A stretch of DNA of 64,000 nucleotides from an uncultured Flavobacteriales bacterium (GTDB lineage Bacteria; Bacteroidota; Bacteroidia; Flavobacteriales; UBA1820). The stretch covers positions 1 to 64,000 of the forward strand of contig CALJDR010000052.1 of NCBI GenBank assembly GCA_938023515.1, written 5' to 3'. Positions 41,283 through 50,699 of the stretch are shown piece by piece; positions within the stretch are counted from its first letter, which is position 1; each line of letters starts with the position of its first letter. A model generated the notes under the pieces. It ran no database searches, was not told the DNA's origin, and saw only the letters and a list, made by a program, of their open reading frames with translations. The translations under genes and the position numbers were made by a program.

Positions 41283-41369
41283 GTGTTTTCAGGTATTAAG
41301 TAAGTGTCCGGGACAGGCCTTTGGGGGTAAAGATAGTAAAAATCCGCTTTTACCAGCCGGTATAAAAAC

Positions 41370-41398
41370 AACAGGGCCGGCATTTGCCGGCCCTGTTT
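41370..41398. terminator. Bidirectional terminator
   Basis: ACAGGGCCGGCA (41371-41382) pairs with TGCCGGCCCTGT (41385-41396), very short loop, with A and T tracts on its two sides; serves the leftward peroxiredoxin gene. Confidence 0.75.
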
Positions 41399-41423
41399 CA
41401 TTTGGGTATCTCCTTCATCGATC

Positions 41424-42131
41424 TCACTTTCCACCCAATTTTCTTTCTACTTCTTCTTTCGGCAGTTTCTTCGTGCAAAAGAACCAGTCGTAACAGTGCA
41501 TATCCGGATCGTCGCTCTCCATCCGCTCCTGCGCCTCTCCGCACGAACCGGCCGTAGGGACTATCACTTCGTCACCCGGACGCCAGTCCGCCGGCAGGGA
41601 CACCCCGAAATTGTCGATTGTCTGCAATCCGATGAGCGTGCGTTTGATCTCGTCGAAATTGCGGCCCAACGCCATCGGGTAATAGATCACTGCTCTCACG
41701 ACACTTTTAGGGTCAATAAAGAAAACGGCGCGTACGGCGGCCGTCGTACTGGCTCCCGGCTGGATCATCCCATACAGGTTGGCCACGGTCATCGATAGGT
41801 CGTCGATCAGCGGGAAACGCACAGCGATATTTTTCATTCCCCGGTATTCGATCTTGTCGTGGATCGTGCGCAGCCAAGCAATATGGCTGTGCAGCCCGTC
41901 CACCGAAAGTCCTACCAACTGGCAGTTCAGTTCCTCGAATTCATCCTGCATCTTTCCAAAGGTCATGAATTCGGAGGTGCATACCGGCGTAAAATCGGAA
42001 GGATGGCTGAAAAGGATCACCCATTTCCCTTGGTAATCCACCGGGAACTTGATCCGTCCCTGCGTGGTCATCGCTTCAAAGGAAGGGGCCTGCTCCCCGA
42101 TGCGGGGCATGGCAGCCGTTTGATTTTCCAT
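41424..42131 (-). CDS. Prx6-type peroxiredoxin
   Basis: 235 residues. The peroxidatic cysteine is in the motif ILFSHPSDFTPVCTSEFMTF (P-x-x-x-T/S-x-x-C), and the C-terminal long domain (GVSLPADWRPGDEVIVPTAG) is typical of Prx6/1-Cys peroxiredoxins. It should reduce hydrogen and alkyl peroxides in the cytoplasm. Two further cysteines (C in SCGEAQ and the C-terminal CYDWFFC) could act as resolving residues. Monocistronic, with the terminator at 41370-41398. Confidence 0.9.
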   Translation of the reverse strand: MENQTAAMPRIGEQAPSFEAMTTQGRIKFPVDYQGKWVILFSHPSDFTPVCTSEFMTFGKMQDEFEELNCQLVGLSVDGLHSHIAWLRTIHDKIEYRGMKNIAVRFPLIDDLSMTVANLYGMIQPGASTTAAVRAVFFIDPKSVVRAVIYYPMALGRNFDEIKRTLIGLQTIDNFGVSLPADWRPGDEVIVPTAGSCGEAQERMESDDPDMHCYDWFFCTKKLPKEEVERKLGGK

Positions 42132-42273
42132 TTTGTTATTTGTTTAGGTCGTTAATTTTTATCTGTACGGCAAAGATACGGAAAACCGAAAGTGAATCGA
42201 CTACAAACCAGTCAGATAAAATCTATATTCCTATCGACTTTATCTATTTCAGAAAGAAAAAATGAGGTATTTA

Positions 42274-43548
42274 TCAGTGGAAAAAGCTGACCAGAAGCAT
42301 CACATTGAGTATCGCCACCACCCCGCCGATGGTATAAAGCAGATATTTGGTAAACGGACGGTTGCGGTATTTTCCCATCACTTTCTCGGACGAAGTGAGC
42401 CGCACCTGCAGAAAGATCGTGAACGGCAGCTGGATACTGAGGATCATCTGCGAATAGATAAGCCCCTTGAACGGATCGCTGATCACCCATATCAGCAGGC
42501 AGGCCACCACCAGGGAGATAAGCACACCCAAGCGGGAGTGGTTGTCCTTGATATCGTACGGCTCCTTGAAAATCCCGGCAAAGATAGAACCCGCCGCCAT
42601 ACCCGAAGTAATGGTCGAAGCGATACCGGCAAACAGGAGGGCTACGGCAAAAATGATCGTCGCATGGCTTCCCAACAGCGGAGTAAGCAGCGAATCCGCC
42701 TGTTGGAGTTCCTCTACGGGCGTTCCGTGGACAAAGAACGTCGTAGCGGCCAAAAGGATCATCGCGCTGTTGATGGCCCAGCCTATGCCCATCGAAAAGA
42801 TCGTATCCACGTATTCATAACGCAGCTGCTTGCGGATGATTTTCTCGTCGTTCAGGTTCCACTGGCGGCTCTGTATCACCTCCGAGTGGAGAAAGAGGTT
42901 GTGCGGCATCACCACCGCCCCCAATACGCTCATGATGATGACCATCGATCCTTCGGGAAACGAAGGCGTCACCCAGGCCTTGGCCGCCTCCGGCCAATCG
43001 ACGGACGTAAGCGCCAATTCATAAATGAACGACAGCCCGATGATCGATACGAATGCGATAATCCATTTCTCAATCAGTCGGTAGCTGTTGGTAAAGAGCA
43101 TGATCAGCACAAAGGCCAGCACCAGTATCGACCCGATCCGCACCGGTACGCCGAACAGCATTTGCAGGGCGATAGCCCCGCCCAATATTTCCGCTAAAGA
43201 TGTCGAAATAGACGCCAGTACGGCCGATCCCAAAAGTGCCCGCGAAGCCCGGGGGCGCAGATGTGCGGTAGCCGCCTCGGAGAGGCACAGGCCGGTGGCG
43301 ATCCCCAAATGGGCTACGTTGTGTTGCAGGATAATGAGCATCACCGTGGAGAGCGTCACCATCCACAGCAGGGTATACCCGTACTCGGCTCCGGCGGCCA
43401 GGTTGGAAGCCCAGTTGCCAGGATCGATAAAACCGACCGTCACCAGCAGTCCGGGGCCGATATACTTGAATATCTCGAGCCCGCCCATGCGCGGATGATG
43501 ACGATGCCGGTCGAACCGGGAACGGATGCGTTTTATCAGAGATGCCAT
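42274..43548 (-). CDS. mntH: Nramp-family divalent metal transporter
   Basis: 424 residues from the ATG at 43548; the reading that starts at 43581 begins inside the promoter -7 (TATCTTTG leftward, 43575-43568). Eleven or so helices with the Nramp signatures GFIDPGNWASNLAAGAEYGY (D-P-G-N in helix 1) and VLGAVVMPHNLFLHSEVIQS (M-P-H in helix 6), which bind Mn2+ or Fe2+. It imports manganese or iron with protons across the inner membrane. Confidence 0.93.
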   Translation of the reverse strand: MASLIKRIRSRFDRHRHHPRMGGLEIFKYIGPGLLVTVGFIDPGNWASNLAAGAEYGYTLLWMVTLSTVMLIILQHNVAHLGIATGLCLSEAATAHLRPRASRALLGSAVLASISTSLAEILGGAIALQMLFGVPVRIGSILVLAFVLIMLFTNSYRLIEKWIIAFVSIIGLSFIYELALTSVDWPEAAKAWVTPSFPEGSMVIIMSVLGAVVMPHNLFLHSEVIQSRQWNLNDEKIIRKQLRYEYVDTIFSMGIGWAINSAMILLAATTFFVHGTPVEELQQADSLLTPLLGSHATIIFAVALLFAGIASTITSGMAAGSIFAGIFKEPYDIKDNHSRLGVLISLVVACLLIWVISDPFKGLIYSQMILSIQLPFTIFLQVRLTSSEKVMGKYRNRPFTKYLLYTIGGVVAILNVMLLVSFFH

Positions 43549-43769
43549 ATTCTTTGAAAATGCTACGCAAAGATACCACATTTACCGGATACAGAGGGTT
43601 ATCCGGGCGGAATATCCGGACATGCTTTTTGGACAAAAATTAACATAAAAAACAGCGCCGGGAAAGGGGAAATGCAGATATTTAGGCTTTCAAAAAGGGT
43701 TCCCGGTATATCCCGGCGGCGCAAGACCAAACCCACTCACAATGAAACACATATAAAACAAACCGACAG

Positions 43770-45107
43770 ATGAAGCAAACTCTCACCTTCGATGTTTCCA
43801 CTATTGCCTCCACCGAAAGCCAGATCAATGTCGACGCTTTCGACCGGAGCATGGAAGCCTTCGAAAAGAAACAGTACAACGAATCGTTCCTCACCCTGCT
43901 GGATTACATCAACCCCGAACTCCGGACAAAATTCGGGAACGCCGCCGGGGACGAATTCCACATCCCGCACGGGTCTATCGTCGTGAACATAAGCCTCAAG
44001 GACAATCGGCTGTATATTTCGGCGCCTTTTCTGGCCCTGCCGGAAAAGAACCGGGTGCCCCTGCTGCGCCAGGTGGCCAGCCTGAACATCAACAATCTCG
44101 ACCTCACGCGCATTGTCCTGCGGGAAGATAAACTGTATTTCGAGTACGGCTGCCCGATGGACATGGTCAACCCTTACAAGATATACTATATCCTAAACGA
44201 GATCTGCCAGACGGGCGACCGCTACGACGATGAGTTTTCCACTAAATTCGGCGCACAGCGCATCTACGAGCCCAAGATCACCCCGTACGACGCCGAAATG
44301 GTAGACCGGGTGTACGACGTAATCCAACTCAGCTGCCGGGAGTGCCTCGATGCGGTAAAATACTTTGAAAGCGAACGCAAATACAGCTATGCCTGGAACA
44401 TTCTGGCCAGCACGATGCTCAAAGTCCTGTATTTCGCCCATCCGCAGGGCCAGTTGCTCAACGACCTGGACAAGGCCGTCAAGGAACACGACCGGGAGGA
44501 CATCCCCCTGCCGGAGATCGTGGCGCGCGGGAAAGAGACCGTCGCTTGGATGCAGGGGCTGAGCAAAGAACAACTGGCCCAAGACCTATACTTCGTAGAG
44601 ACGTTCGTACCAGGCAAACGCCGCTCCAACCTGAAGAACATCCAGGAAAATTTCAAGAATACCTACACCAACGCCACCAGCGCGCTGGAAGGGGGCGACT
44701 ACATGGCCTGCTGCGTGATGATCGTCTACAAGTTCTACGAGATGTACTATTACAACGATGTACAGGACGATGTCAACGCCGTAGTGGTGCGTGCGATGAA
44801 AGCCGCCTCGGCTAAACCTTGGGAAGAGGCTGCCCCCATCCTTCAGGATGCCCTGGACGATATCATGGAAGGCGAACTGGACCTTTTGCCCGAGGACGGG
44901 GAAGAGGAAGAAGTGGATATGTCGGCCTATATGCAAAATATGCAGGCGTTCCAGCAGCAAGCCCTGGCCATGCAGCAACAGGCGATGGCCAATGCCCAGC
45001 AGGCAATGCAAGGCGTCGATATGGCGGAATACATGAAGAACATCCAGAAGATGATGTCCTCCATGATGGGCGGCGCAGCCGGCAACGACAATACGGACAA
45101 AGAATAA
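43770..45107 (+). CDS. YbjN-like protein with a Met/Gln-rich tail, partner of a protease
   Basis: 445 residues, no signal peptide. Residues ~20-150 have the YbjN/type III chaperone-like alternation of helices and strands (QYNESFLTLLDYINPELRTK, IVVNISLKDNRLYISAPFLA). The middle is helical. The tail is acidic (EDGEEEEVDMS) and then Met/Gln/Ala-rich (QQQALAMQQQAMANAQQAMQ) ending MMSSMMGGAAG. It precedes a trypsin-like protease by 15 bp on the same strand. The protease has a similar YbjN-like domain at its C-terminus, so the two proteins probably interact or pair. Function unknown. Confidence 0.6.
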   Translation: MKQTLTFDVSTIASTESQINVDAFDRSMEAFEKKQYNESFLTLLDYINPELRTKFGNAAGDEFHIPHGSIVVNISLKDNRLYISAPFLALPEKNRVPLLRQVASLNINNLDLTRIVLREDKLYFEYGCPMDMVNPYKIYYILNEICQTGDRYDDEFSTKFGAQRIYEPKITPYDAEMVDRVYDVIQLSCRECLDAVKYFESERKYSYAWNILASTMLKVLYFAHPQGQLLNDLDKAVKEHDREDIPLPEIVARGKETVAWMQGLSKEQLAQDLYFVETFVPGKRRSNLKNIQENFKNTYTNATSALEGGDYMACCVMIVYKFYEMYYYNDVQDDVNAVVVRAMKAASAKPWEEAAPILQDALDDIMEGELDLLPEDGEEEEVDMSAYMQNMQAFQQQALAMQQQAMANAQQAMQGVDMAEYMKNIQKMMSSMMGGAAGNDNTDKE

Positions 45108-45122
45108 AAACCGAAACGAACC

Positions 45123-46205
45123 ATGGAACAAAATATATACAACACAGTTTATAAAGTCAACCATGCCGGGGGTTCCGGCACTTGTTTTTACCTGAAACCC
45201 CTCGGGCTTTTCGTAACCAACTACCATGTGGTGGAAGGCTTCCGGAAGGTCGCCCTGCAGGACAACGACCGCAATGCCTTCCTGGCGGACGTCGTGCTGG
45301 CCAACCCGGAACTTGACATTGCCCTGTTAAAAGGCCACGGCGATTTTTCCGCCCTGCCGGAGATCGCCCTGCCCGAGCGCGGCGAAGTATCGATCGGACA
45401 GCGGGTCAACGTGGGCGGCTATCCGTTCGGGATGCCCTTTACCGTGACCGAAGGAACGGTTTCCTCTCCGAAACAGCTGATGGAGAACCACTATTACATC
45501 CAGACCGACGCAGCCGTCAACCCAGGCAACAGCGGCGGCCCGATGTTCAACGACAAAGGCGAACTGGTAGCCATTACCGTCAGCAAATTCAACGATGCAG
45601 ACAACATGGGCTTCGGTATCCCGGTGGATACCCTGCGGACGCTTCTGGACACCCTGGAAGGATTGGATACCGACGCTTTCCACGTACAGTGCGGCAGCTG
45701 CGACGAACTGATCGACCACGCGGAAGAATACTGCCCTTCGTGCGGGGACAAACTGCCGGAAAACGTATTCAAGGAGTATTCCCTGACCGACCTGGCCGTA
45801 TTCTGCGAAGAGGCTATCCGCGGTATGGGCATCGACCCGGTGCTGGCCCGCGTAGGCTACGAATCGTGGAAATTCCACAAAGGCAGCTCCGAAATACGGA
45901 TGTTCGTCTACCAGCGTTCGTACCTCTTCTGCACTTCGCCCATCAACGTGCTGCCTAAAAAGAACCTCGAACCGGTGCTTACCTACCTGCTGGGCGCCGA
46001 CCACGGGCCGTACAAAATGGGGATCGAGGGCAACCAAATCTACATCGCCTACCGCGTTCACATATCGGATGTTTTTTCCGAGCACGGCGCAGAGGTGAAA
46101 AAGAATCTGACCGACTTAGCTTTCAAGGCCGACGAACTGGACAACTACCTGGCAGACACCTTCGGCTGCGAGCTTTCGGAATACGCAAAAAAAGACGCCG
46201 TCTGA
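45123..46205 (+). CDS. Cytoplasmic trypsin-like protease with zinc ribbon and YbjN-like domain
   Basis: 360 residues. Residues 1-~185 are a DegP/HtrA-type protease domain with catalytic H35 (TNYHVVEG), D65 (PELDIALLK) and S137 (NPGNSGGPMFND). A zinc ribbon follows (C190, C193, C204, C207), and residues ~215-350 form a YbjN/chaperone-like domain (ARVGYESWKFHKGSSEIRMF). There is no signal peptide and no PDZ domain, unlike normal DegP, so this enzyme should act in the cytoplasm. The zinc ribbon probably mediates binding. Paired with the YbjN-like gene upstream. Terminator at 46231-46262. Confidence 0.75.
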   Translation: MEQNIYNTVYKVNHAGGSGTCFYLKPLGLFVTNYHVVEGFRKVALQDNDRNAFLADVVLANPELDIALLKGHGDFSALPEIALPERGEVSIGQRVNVGGYPFGMPFTVTEGTVSSPKQLMENHYYIQTDAAVNPGNSGGPMFNDKGELVAITVSKFNDADNMGFGIPVDTLRTLLDTLEGLDTDAFHVQCGSCDELIDHAEEYCPSCGDKLPENVFKEYSLTDLAVFCEEAIRGMGIDPVLARVGYESWKFHKGSSEIRMFVYQRSYLFCTSPINVLPKKNLEPVLTYLLGADHGPYKMGIEGNQIYIAYRVHISDVFSEHGAEVKKNLTDLAFKADELDNYLADTFGCELSEYAKKDAV

Positions 46206-46230
46206 AACGACGGGGAATCTATACAACCAA

Positions 46231-46262
46231 AAAGGCCGGGCTTTTCAGCCCGGCCTTTTTGA
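46231..46262. terminator. Bidirectional terminator
   Basis: AAAGGCCGGGCT (46231-46242) pairs with AGCCCGGCCTTT (46247-46258), with T after it and A before it; lies between convergent genes. Confidence 0.9.
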
Positions 46263-46277
46263 TATCATACATCCGGC

Positions 46278-46763
46278 TCATGCTTTCTTCCCACACCGGC
46301 GGACGAAAGCCACCGGATGCTGGATAACTTCGGCGGTCTGTTCCACAGAGTACCCTTGCGCCAGGTAACGCCGGGCGATGACGGCCATCGATTCGCCGAT
46401 CTCTATCATATGCCCGTCCGGGTCGTAAATGCGCACCACCCGCTGCTGCCAGTCGTGCTTCTTCGGCGGATGAACGTATTCCACACCGGGGTAATCGCGG
46501 AGCCGATCCAGAAAAGCGTCGAAATCGTCCGCTTCGAAATAGAGCTCCATATTCCGGGATTTCTCCACCGGAAAATCCTCGGGAATGCCCGTCAGCCACG
46601 CGAAATCCTCCTGCACGGCGAACCCTCCGCTGAACGTCACGTTCTTGCCCAGATCGAGTACCACCCGCTGCCCGAGCAGTTCCCCGTAGAACTTTTTGGA
46701 TACCTCCACGTCCCGGACAGCTAACAAGGCCACCCGGTATTTCAAGTCTTTTGGTCGTTCCAC
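46278..46763 (-). CDS. VOC-superfamily (glyoxalase/bleomycin-resistance-like) protein
   Basis: 161 residues. The VOC domain covers residues ~8-125: YRVALLAVRDVEVSKKFYGE, MELYFEADDFDAFLDRLRDY, and RVVRIYDPDGHMIEIGESMA, with putative metal ligands His and Glu in the last segment. The final ~35 residues are a helical extension (EQTAEVIQHPVAFVRRCG). Substrate not determined; the fold serves dioxygenases, glyoxalases and antibiotic-binding proteins. Confidence 0.8.
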   Translation of the reverse strand: MERPKDLKYRVALLAVRDVEVSKKFYGELLGQRVVLDLGKNVTFSGGFAVQEDFAWLTGIPEDFPVEKSRNMELYFEADDFDAFLDRLRDYPGVEYVHPPKKHDWQQRVVRIYDPDGHMIEIGESMAVIARRYLAQGYSVEQTAEVIQHPVAFVRRCGKKA

Positions 46764-46795
46764 TATTTTTGTTTCTATTTCAATGGATTTACCCT

Positions 46796-47827
46796 CTAAA
46801 TATCCAAATCGTATACATAGAGTTTTTCAAAATCCGCCTCCCAGTCGAACGCATACAATTTACCGCCGGCAGCCATCATCGAATTGACCGTTTTATCCAG
46901 ACGGTATTTCTTCACCGGGTTGCCGTCCCAGTCGTATACCAGGACATTCGAAGCCTTCACCTGACGTTCCCCCTGCCCGTCCAGTTCATAATACGCCTCC
47001 ATCACATAGAGATACTTCCCGTCGGTACGCGATTCGTAGTATTCACACCCTTTTTTCCGCCCGTAAAAATCAGTGTCTTTCAATTCGGAAGCCGGTGTCC
47101 TGTCGCCCCACGTTTTCTTCAGGTCCAATTTCCCGGCCGAAATATCGTAAAACTCGATCCGACCGGTTTCAGGATATACGGCGGCATATTTTCCCCCGTT
47201 CTGCACCCCCCATGATTCATTCTCATAATACCCCCCGTCACGCTCGGGGTAAAACACCGCCTGGCTGGCTGTAGAATCGAGCACCCGGCCGGTCGCCATA
47301 TCCCGCAGGTACAATAATACGGCATCCCATTTCGTATTGATACCGTCCTTTACCAACAGAGAATCGGCCGGCGGAACAGGGCTGTTATGGGTTCTACCCT
47401 GCCCGATCCGCTTCATTCCCCGGGCGACCAGCCTGGTATCGGAGGCTGTAAAGTCGAAGAGCATCCCGTTACAGGTGATCGAAAAAAGACCGTCCTGTTG
47501 GTAGCGGTTTACCATTTCCGGGTAAGCGGATGGTATCTCATCCGGGCCGTTCCCTACGCGAAGTCCCTTATACAGGAACTCGACCGCCGGAAGGCGATAT
47601 ACGTGCATCAGACTGTCGCCTTTATTGGAAAGCAGCAACATTTTATCCCCGGATACGGCATACCGGCGCGGCTGCACGATTTCCCCGATCGCCACACTGT
47701 CCGCCCGGAGTTCCACCGCTTGTCCGAAACCGTTCGCATCGGTTTTACTCTGGCTATCTCCGCCGCATGCGGCAGCAAAACAAACGGCAAGCACGGCAAA
47801 AGCCGGGATAAGCTTGTCTCTTTTCAT
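46796..47827 (-). CDS. BF3164-type six-bladed beta-propeller lipoprotein (copy 3)
   Basis: 343 residues. The lipoprotein signal ends MKRDKLIPAFAVLAVCFAAAC. The family pattern GDKMLLLSNKGDSLMHVYRL, LYKGLRVGNGPDEIPSAYPE and the final NVLVYDWDGNPVKKYRLDKT, ADFEKLYVYDLDI are clear. It follows a C45 hydrolase gene at 33 bp on the same strand. Function unknown. Confidence 0.8.
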   Translation of the reverse strand: MKRDKLIPAFAVLAVCFAAACGGDSQSKTDANGFGQAVELRADSVAIGEIVQPRRYAVSGDKMLLLSNKGDSLMHVYRLPAVEFLYKGLRVGNGPDEIPSAYPEMVNRYQQDGLFSITCNGMLFDFTASDTRLVARGMKRIGQGRTHNSPVPPADSLLVKDGINTKWDAVLLYLRDMATGRVLDSTASQAVFYPERDGGYYENESWGVQNGGKYAAVYPETGRIEFYDISAGKLDLKKTWGDRTPASELKDTDFYGRKKGCEYYESRTDGKYLYVMEAYYELDGQGERQVKASNVLVYDWDGNPVKKYRLDKTVNSMMAAGGKLYAFDWEADFEKLYVYDLDI

Positions 47828-47860
47828 AGTCAGTAAAATAGGTTTGTCAGCAAAAATACC

Positions 47861-49096
47861 TCAGAGCCCGAAAAGGGTGTAATACTGGCCGGTGACATAA
47901 TCCTCCAGCCAGGTGTAGAGTTCGTTCATCTGCTTCACGTCCACCTTTCCGTCCTTGTGCCACTGTTCGAGTACCGGCTTCGACCGGGCGAACACGGCTT
48001 TTTCCACCGGTTCGAGCAGCTGCATATAGCCCGTACCAGCCGGGTTGAAGATAAGTTCCCAATTGAAATATTCGGAAGTACCCATTCCCTGCGTGTACGA
48101 GAATATGCGGTTGCGCAAGGTCATAGCCTTGTCGCACAAAGGTGCTACCCCGCTTTTTTCATCCCACAGCACCATCGGAGGGAGTTTTTCGGCATTCTTC
48201 ACCCACAAGGGCACCGCTACCCCTACCGGCGGGTAATTGAATAAAGTCCACATCGTGGTCAACTCGGGGGCCTCCCCTTTCTTCACGCCTTGTATCACGA
48301 CGGAACTGCCCGTGCTTTTGCGCGGGATGAAATCCTTATCCAAAAACCAGCCGGTGGTCTTAGGCTTGTTGTAATTGCCGTCCCGCAGGTCTATCCCCAG
48401 CATCTGGTTCTTGAAGCAGCGCGCCAGATCGGAAAATATCCATTGGGGCGTAATAGTCCCCGTCGCACAGTTGCGCATCAGTTCCACATCCTCGTTCATA
48501 AAGCGGACATAGCCGGCCCCGGCATTCAGTTCCCCGGAAAACGAGAAATTGGTCCGGGCAATGTAGCCCAACGGAGCATCCTTGGGATCGTTGGCATCGA
48601 ACATCACGTACTTATAATAGCCCACCTCAAACATAGCCGCCCCGCCTTGGGCATCAATCACGCCAAAATTGGCTTCGATCAGGCTCGGCTTGGAAAGCGT
48701 ATCGAGAAAGACGCGGAAATCCTCGATCGTGGCGCATACTTCCAGCGCCCGTGTCATCACACGGCCGTTGGCATCGCCGCGCTCTTCCCCGGATTTTACT
48801 TCCACCAGGTTGTATGATTGGGTGTTCATGATGGAAAATCCGGCGGAGTTCGTTCCGATCCAGATTTCGGTCGGGTCTTTCACACTGTTGACGATCGCGA
48901 TAAAGGGGTATTTCCCCCCGGTGAAATACTTCACCGCATTCTGCACATTGCCTGTATCGCGGTTTTTCCACAGCAGAGGGCGTCCGTCAGGAGTTATTTT
49001 GCCGGATATCACCGCCGAAGTACAGGCAGAAAGGGTTCCGGGAACAGTCGTTCCCGCCAGGAAAAAGGCGAAAACAAAGAGAGCATATTTTTTCAT
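47861..49096 (-). CDS. Exported C45-type Ntn hydrolase (penicillin acylase/choloylglycine hydrolase-like)
   Basis: 411 residues from the ATG at 49096. Residues 1-24 are a signal peptide (MKKYALFVFAFFLAGTTVPG, TLSA). C25 opens the mature protein, CTSAVISGKITPDGRPLLWK, the standard N-terminal nucleophile followed by the W-K-N-R-D element of this superfamily. Family members cut linear amides such as bile salts, acyl-homoserine lactones or penicillin side chains. The TLSAC sequence also fits a lipobox, so it may be either lipidated or a free Ntn nucleophile. Substrate not determined. Upstream of the third propeller gene. Confidence 0.8.
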   Translation of the reverse strand: MKKYALFVFAFFLAGTTVPGTLSACTSAVISGKITPDGRPLLWKNRDTGNVQNAVKYFTGGKYPFIAIVNSVKDPTEIWIGTNSAGFSIMNTQSYNLVEVKSGEERGDANGRVMTRALEVCATIEDFRVFLDTLSKPSLIEANFGVIDAQGGAAMFEVGYYKYVMFDANDPKDAPLGYIARTNFSFSGELNAGAGYVRFMNEDVELMRNCATGTITPQWIFSDLARCFKNQMLGIDLRDGNYNKPKTTGWFLDKDFIPRKSTGSSVVIQGVKKGEAPELTTMWTLFNYPPVGVAVPLWVKNAEKLPPMVLWDEKSGVAPLCDKAMTLRNRIFSYTQGMGTSEYFNWELIFNPAGTGYMQLLEPVEKAVFARSKPVLEQWHKDGKVDVKQMNELYTWLEDYVTGQYYTLFGL

Positions 49097-49162
49097 GGGT
49101 CGAGTGTTTTTATTAAATAGGTCGATAAATATAACCATTTTTTACTACCCTTGGTAGTCTTT

Positions 49163-50584
49163 TTACAGTTTGCGTACCTTCCACCGGTACGCCCACAGGA
49201 TAAACCATACCGCAGAAGCGGCCACACAGGTCATCCCCAGCGCATACGACATGCCGGACGGAAGGCCTAACCCTTCCGGAGCGATAAAAATATAAGTAGT
49301 ACAAACGGCCGTCATGAACAGGGCCGGAACGAACGTGACCCAGTAGAATTTCCTCTCCCGGTACAGCCAAACCGTCACCGCCCAAAGGGTAAAAACAGCC
49401 AGTGTTTGGTTGCTCCAGGCGAAATACCGCCATATTTTGGCAAAACCGTTGGCATCGCTCATGCTGTAGAACAGGATACCCATTGCCCCCAGGAACATCG
49501 GCACGGAGATGTAAAGGCGCTTAGCCAGGCTTTTTTGTTCTATTTTCAAAAAATCCGCCACAATGAGCCGGGCCGAGCGGAACGCCGTATCGCCCGAAGT
49601 AATGGGCGCTGCGATCACACCGAGCATCGCCAGCACACTTCCCACTGTTCCCAGCCAACCGATCGTGATATCGTTCACCACTACCGCCGCATTCGATTCC
49701 CCAAAACCTTCGCGGTGAAAAAAATAAGTGGCTGCCGCAGCCCATATCAGGGCGACGATCCCTTCACAGACCATCGACCCGTAAAAAATAGGCCGCCCCT
49801 GCTTTTCATTGGTCATACAGCGTGCCATCATGGGCGATTGGGTGGCATGGAATCCGGATATAGCCCCGCATGCAATGGAAATAAACATGATGGGAAATAT
49901 CGGAAGGCCTTCCGGCTGGGGATTGGGCATCCCGTCCCACAATTCCGGAAGCTGCGGATGGTGGACGAAGAGCATCACCAATATTCCCAGGGCCATGAAA
50001 AGCAGCGCAGCGCCGAAAAGCGGATATATTCGCCCGATGATCTTGTCTATCGGCAGCAGGGTTGCCAGGATATAATAGATGAAAACGACGACTATCCAGA
50101 ATGTGGCGTTCAGGCGATCGGGGGTGAGCCGGGCCAAAAGTTGGGACGGTCCGTCCACAAATACGGCACCGACCAATATCATCAATAGTACGGTAAATAC
50201 GCACATGATCTGCTTGGCATATTTACCCAGGCACATTCCGATGATCTCCGGCAGGCTTTTCCCCCCATAACGCAGGGACAGCATCCCGGCCATATAATCG
50301 TGTACGGCCCCGGCAAACAAGGTTCCCAGGACGATCCACAGGTAGGACGATATGCCGAATTTTGCACCCAGGATCGCCCCGAATATAGGACCTAAACCGG
50401 CTATATTGAGAAATTGGATCATGAATATTTTCCAGCGGGGAAGCACGACAAAATCCACTCCGTCCGGATTGGCTACGGCCGGGGTTATCCGACCCGGGTC
50501 CGGCCCGAAAATCCGTTCCACCACCCGTCCATACACGAAATACCCAGCGATGAGCACCGCCAGGCAAACCGAAAAACTTATCAT
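49163..50584 (-). CDS. cstA: Carbon starvation protein CstA-family transporter
   Basis: 473 residues, a polytopic membrane protein with the CstA pattern: VDFVVLPRWKIFMIQFLNIA, GAVHDYMAGMLSLRYGGKSL, GAISGFHATQSPMMARCMTN and PITSGDTAFRSARLIVADFL. CstA imports peptides or pyruvate during carbon limitation. The version here is shorter than the ~700-residue E. coli protein, as in many Bacteroidota. Monocistronic, leftward. Confidence 0.92.
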   Translation of the reverse strand: MISFSVCLAVLIAGYFVYGRVVERIFGPDPGRITPAVANPDGVDFVVLPRWKIFMIQFLNIAGLGPIFGAILGAKFGISSYLWIVLGTLFAGAVHDYMAGMLSLRYGGKSLPEIIGMCLGKYAKQIMCVFTVLLMILVGAVFVDGPSQLLARLTPDRLNATFWIVVVFIYYILATLLPIDKIIGRIYPLFGAALLFMALGILVMLFVHHPQLPELWDGMPNPQPEGLPIFPIMFISIACGAISGFHATQSPMMARCMTNEKQGRPIFYGSMVCEGIVALIWAAAATYFFHREGFGESNAAVVVNDITIGWLGTVGSVLAMLGVIAAPITSGDTAFRSARLIVADFLKIEQKSLAKRLYISVPMFLGAMGILFYSMSDANGFAKIWRYFAWSNQTLAVFTLWAVTVWLYRERKFYWVTFVPALFMTAVCTTYIFIAPEGLGLPSGMSYALGMTCVAASAVWFILWAYRWKVRKL

Positions 50585-50699
50585 CCTTTCATTGATTTGT
50601 CAATACAGACACAAAAATACACAACGCAAAACACTTTTTACCATTATAAAAACGGTTTTTTCGTGTTTTTAACACAAATATCCTATTTTAAAATGCAAG

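Noticed and set aside
42262..43197. 311-codon open frame on the plus strand opposite mntH
   Set aside because: His/Asp/Arg-rich antisense of a clear Nramp transporter.
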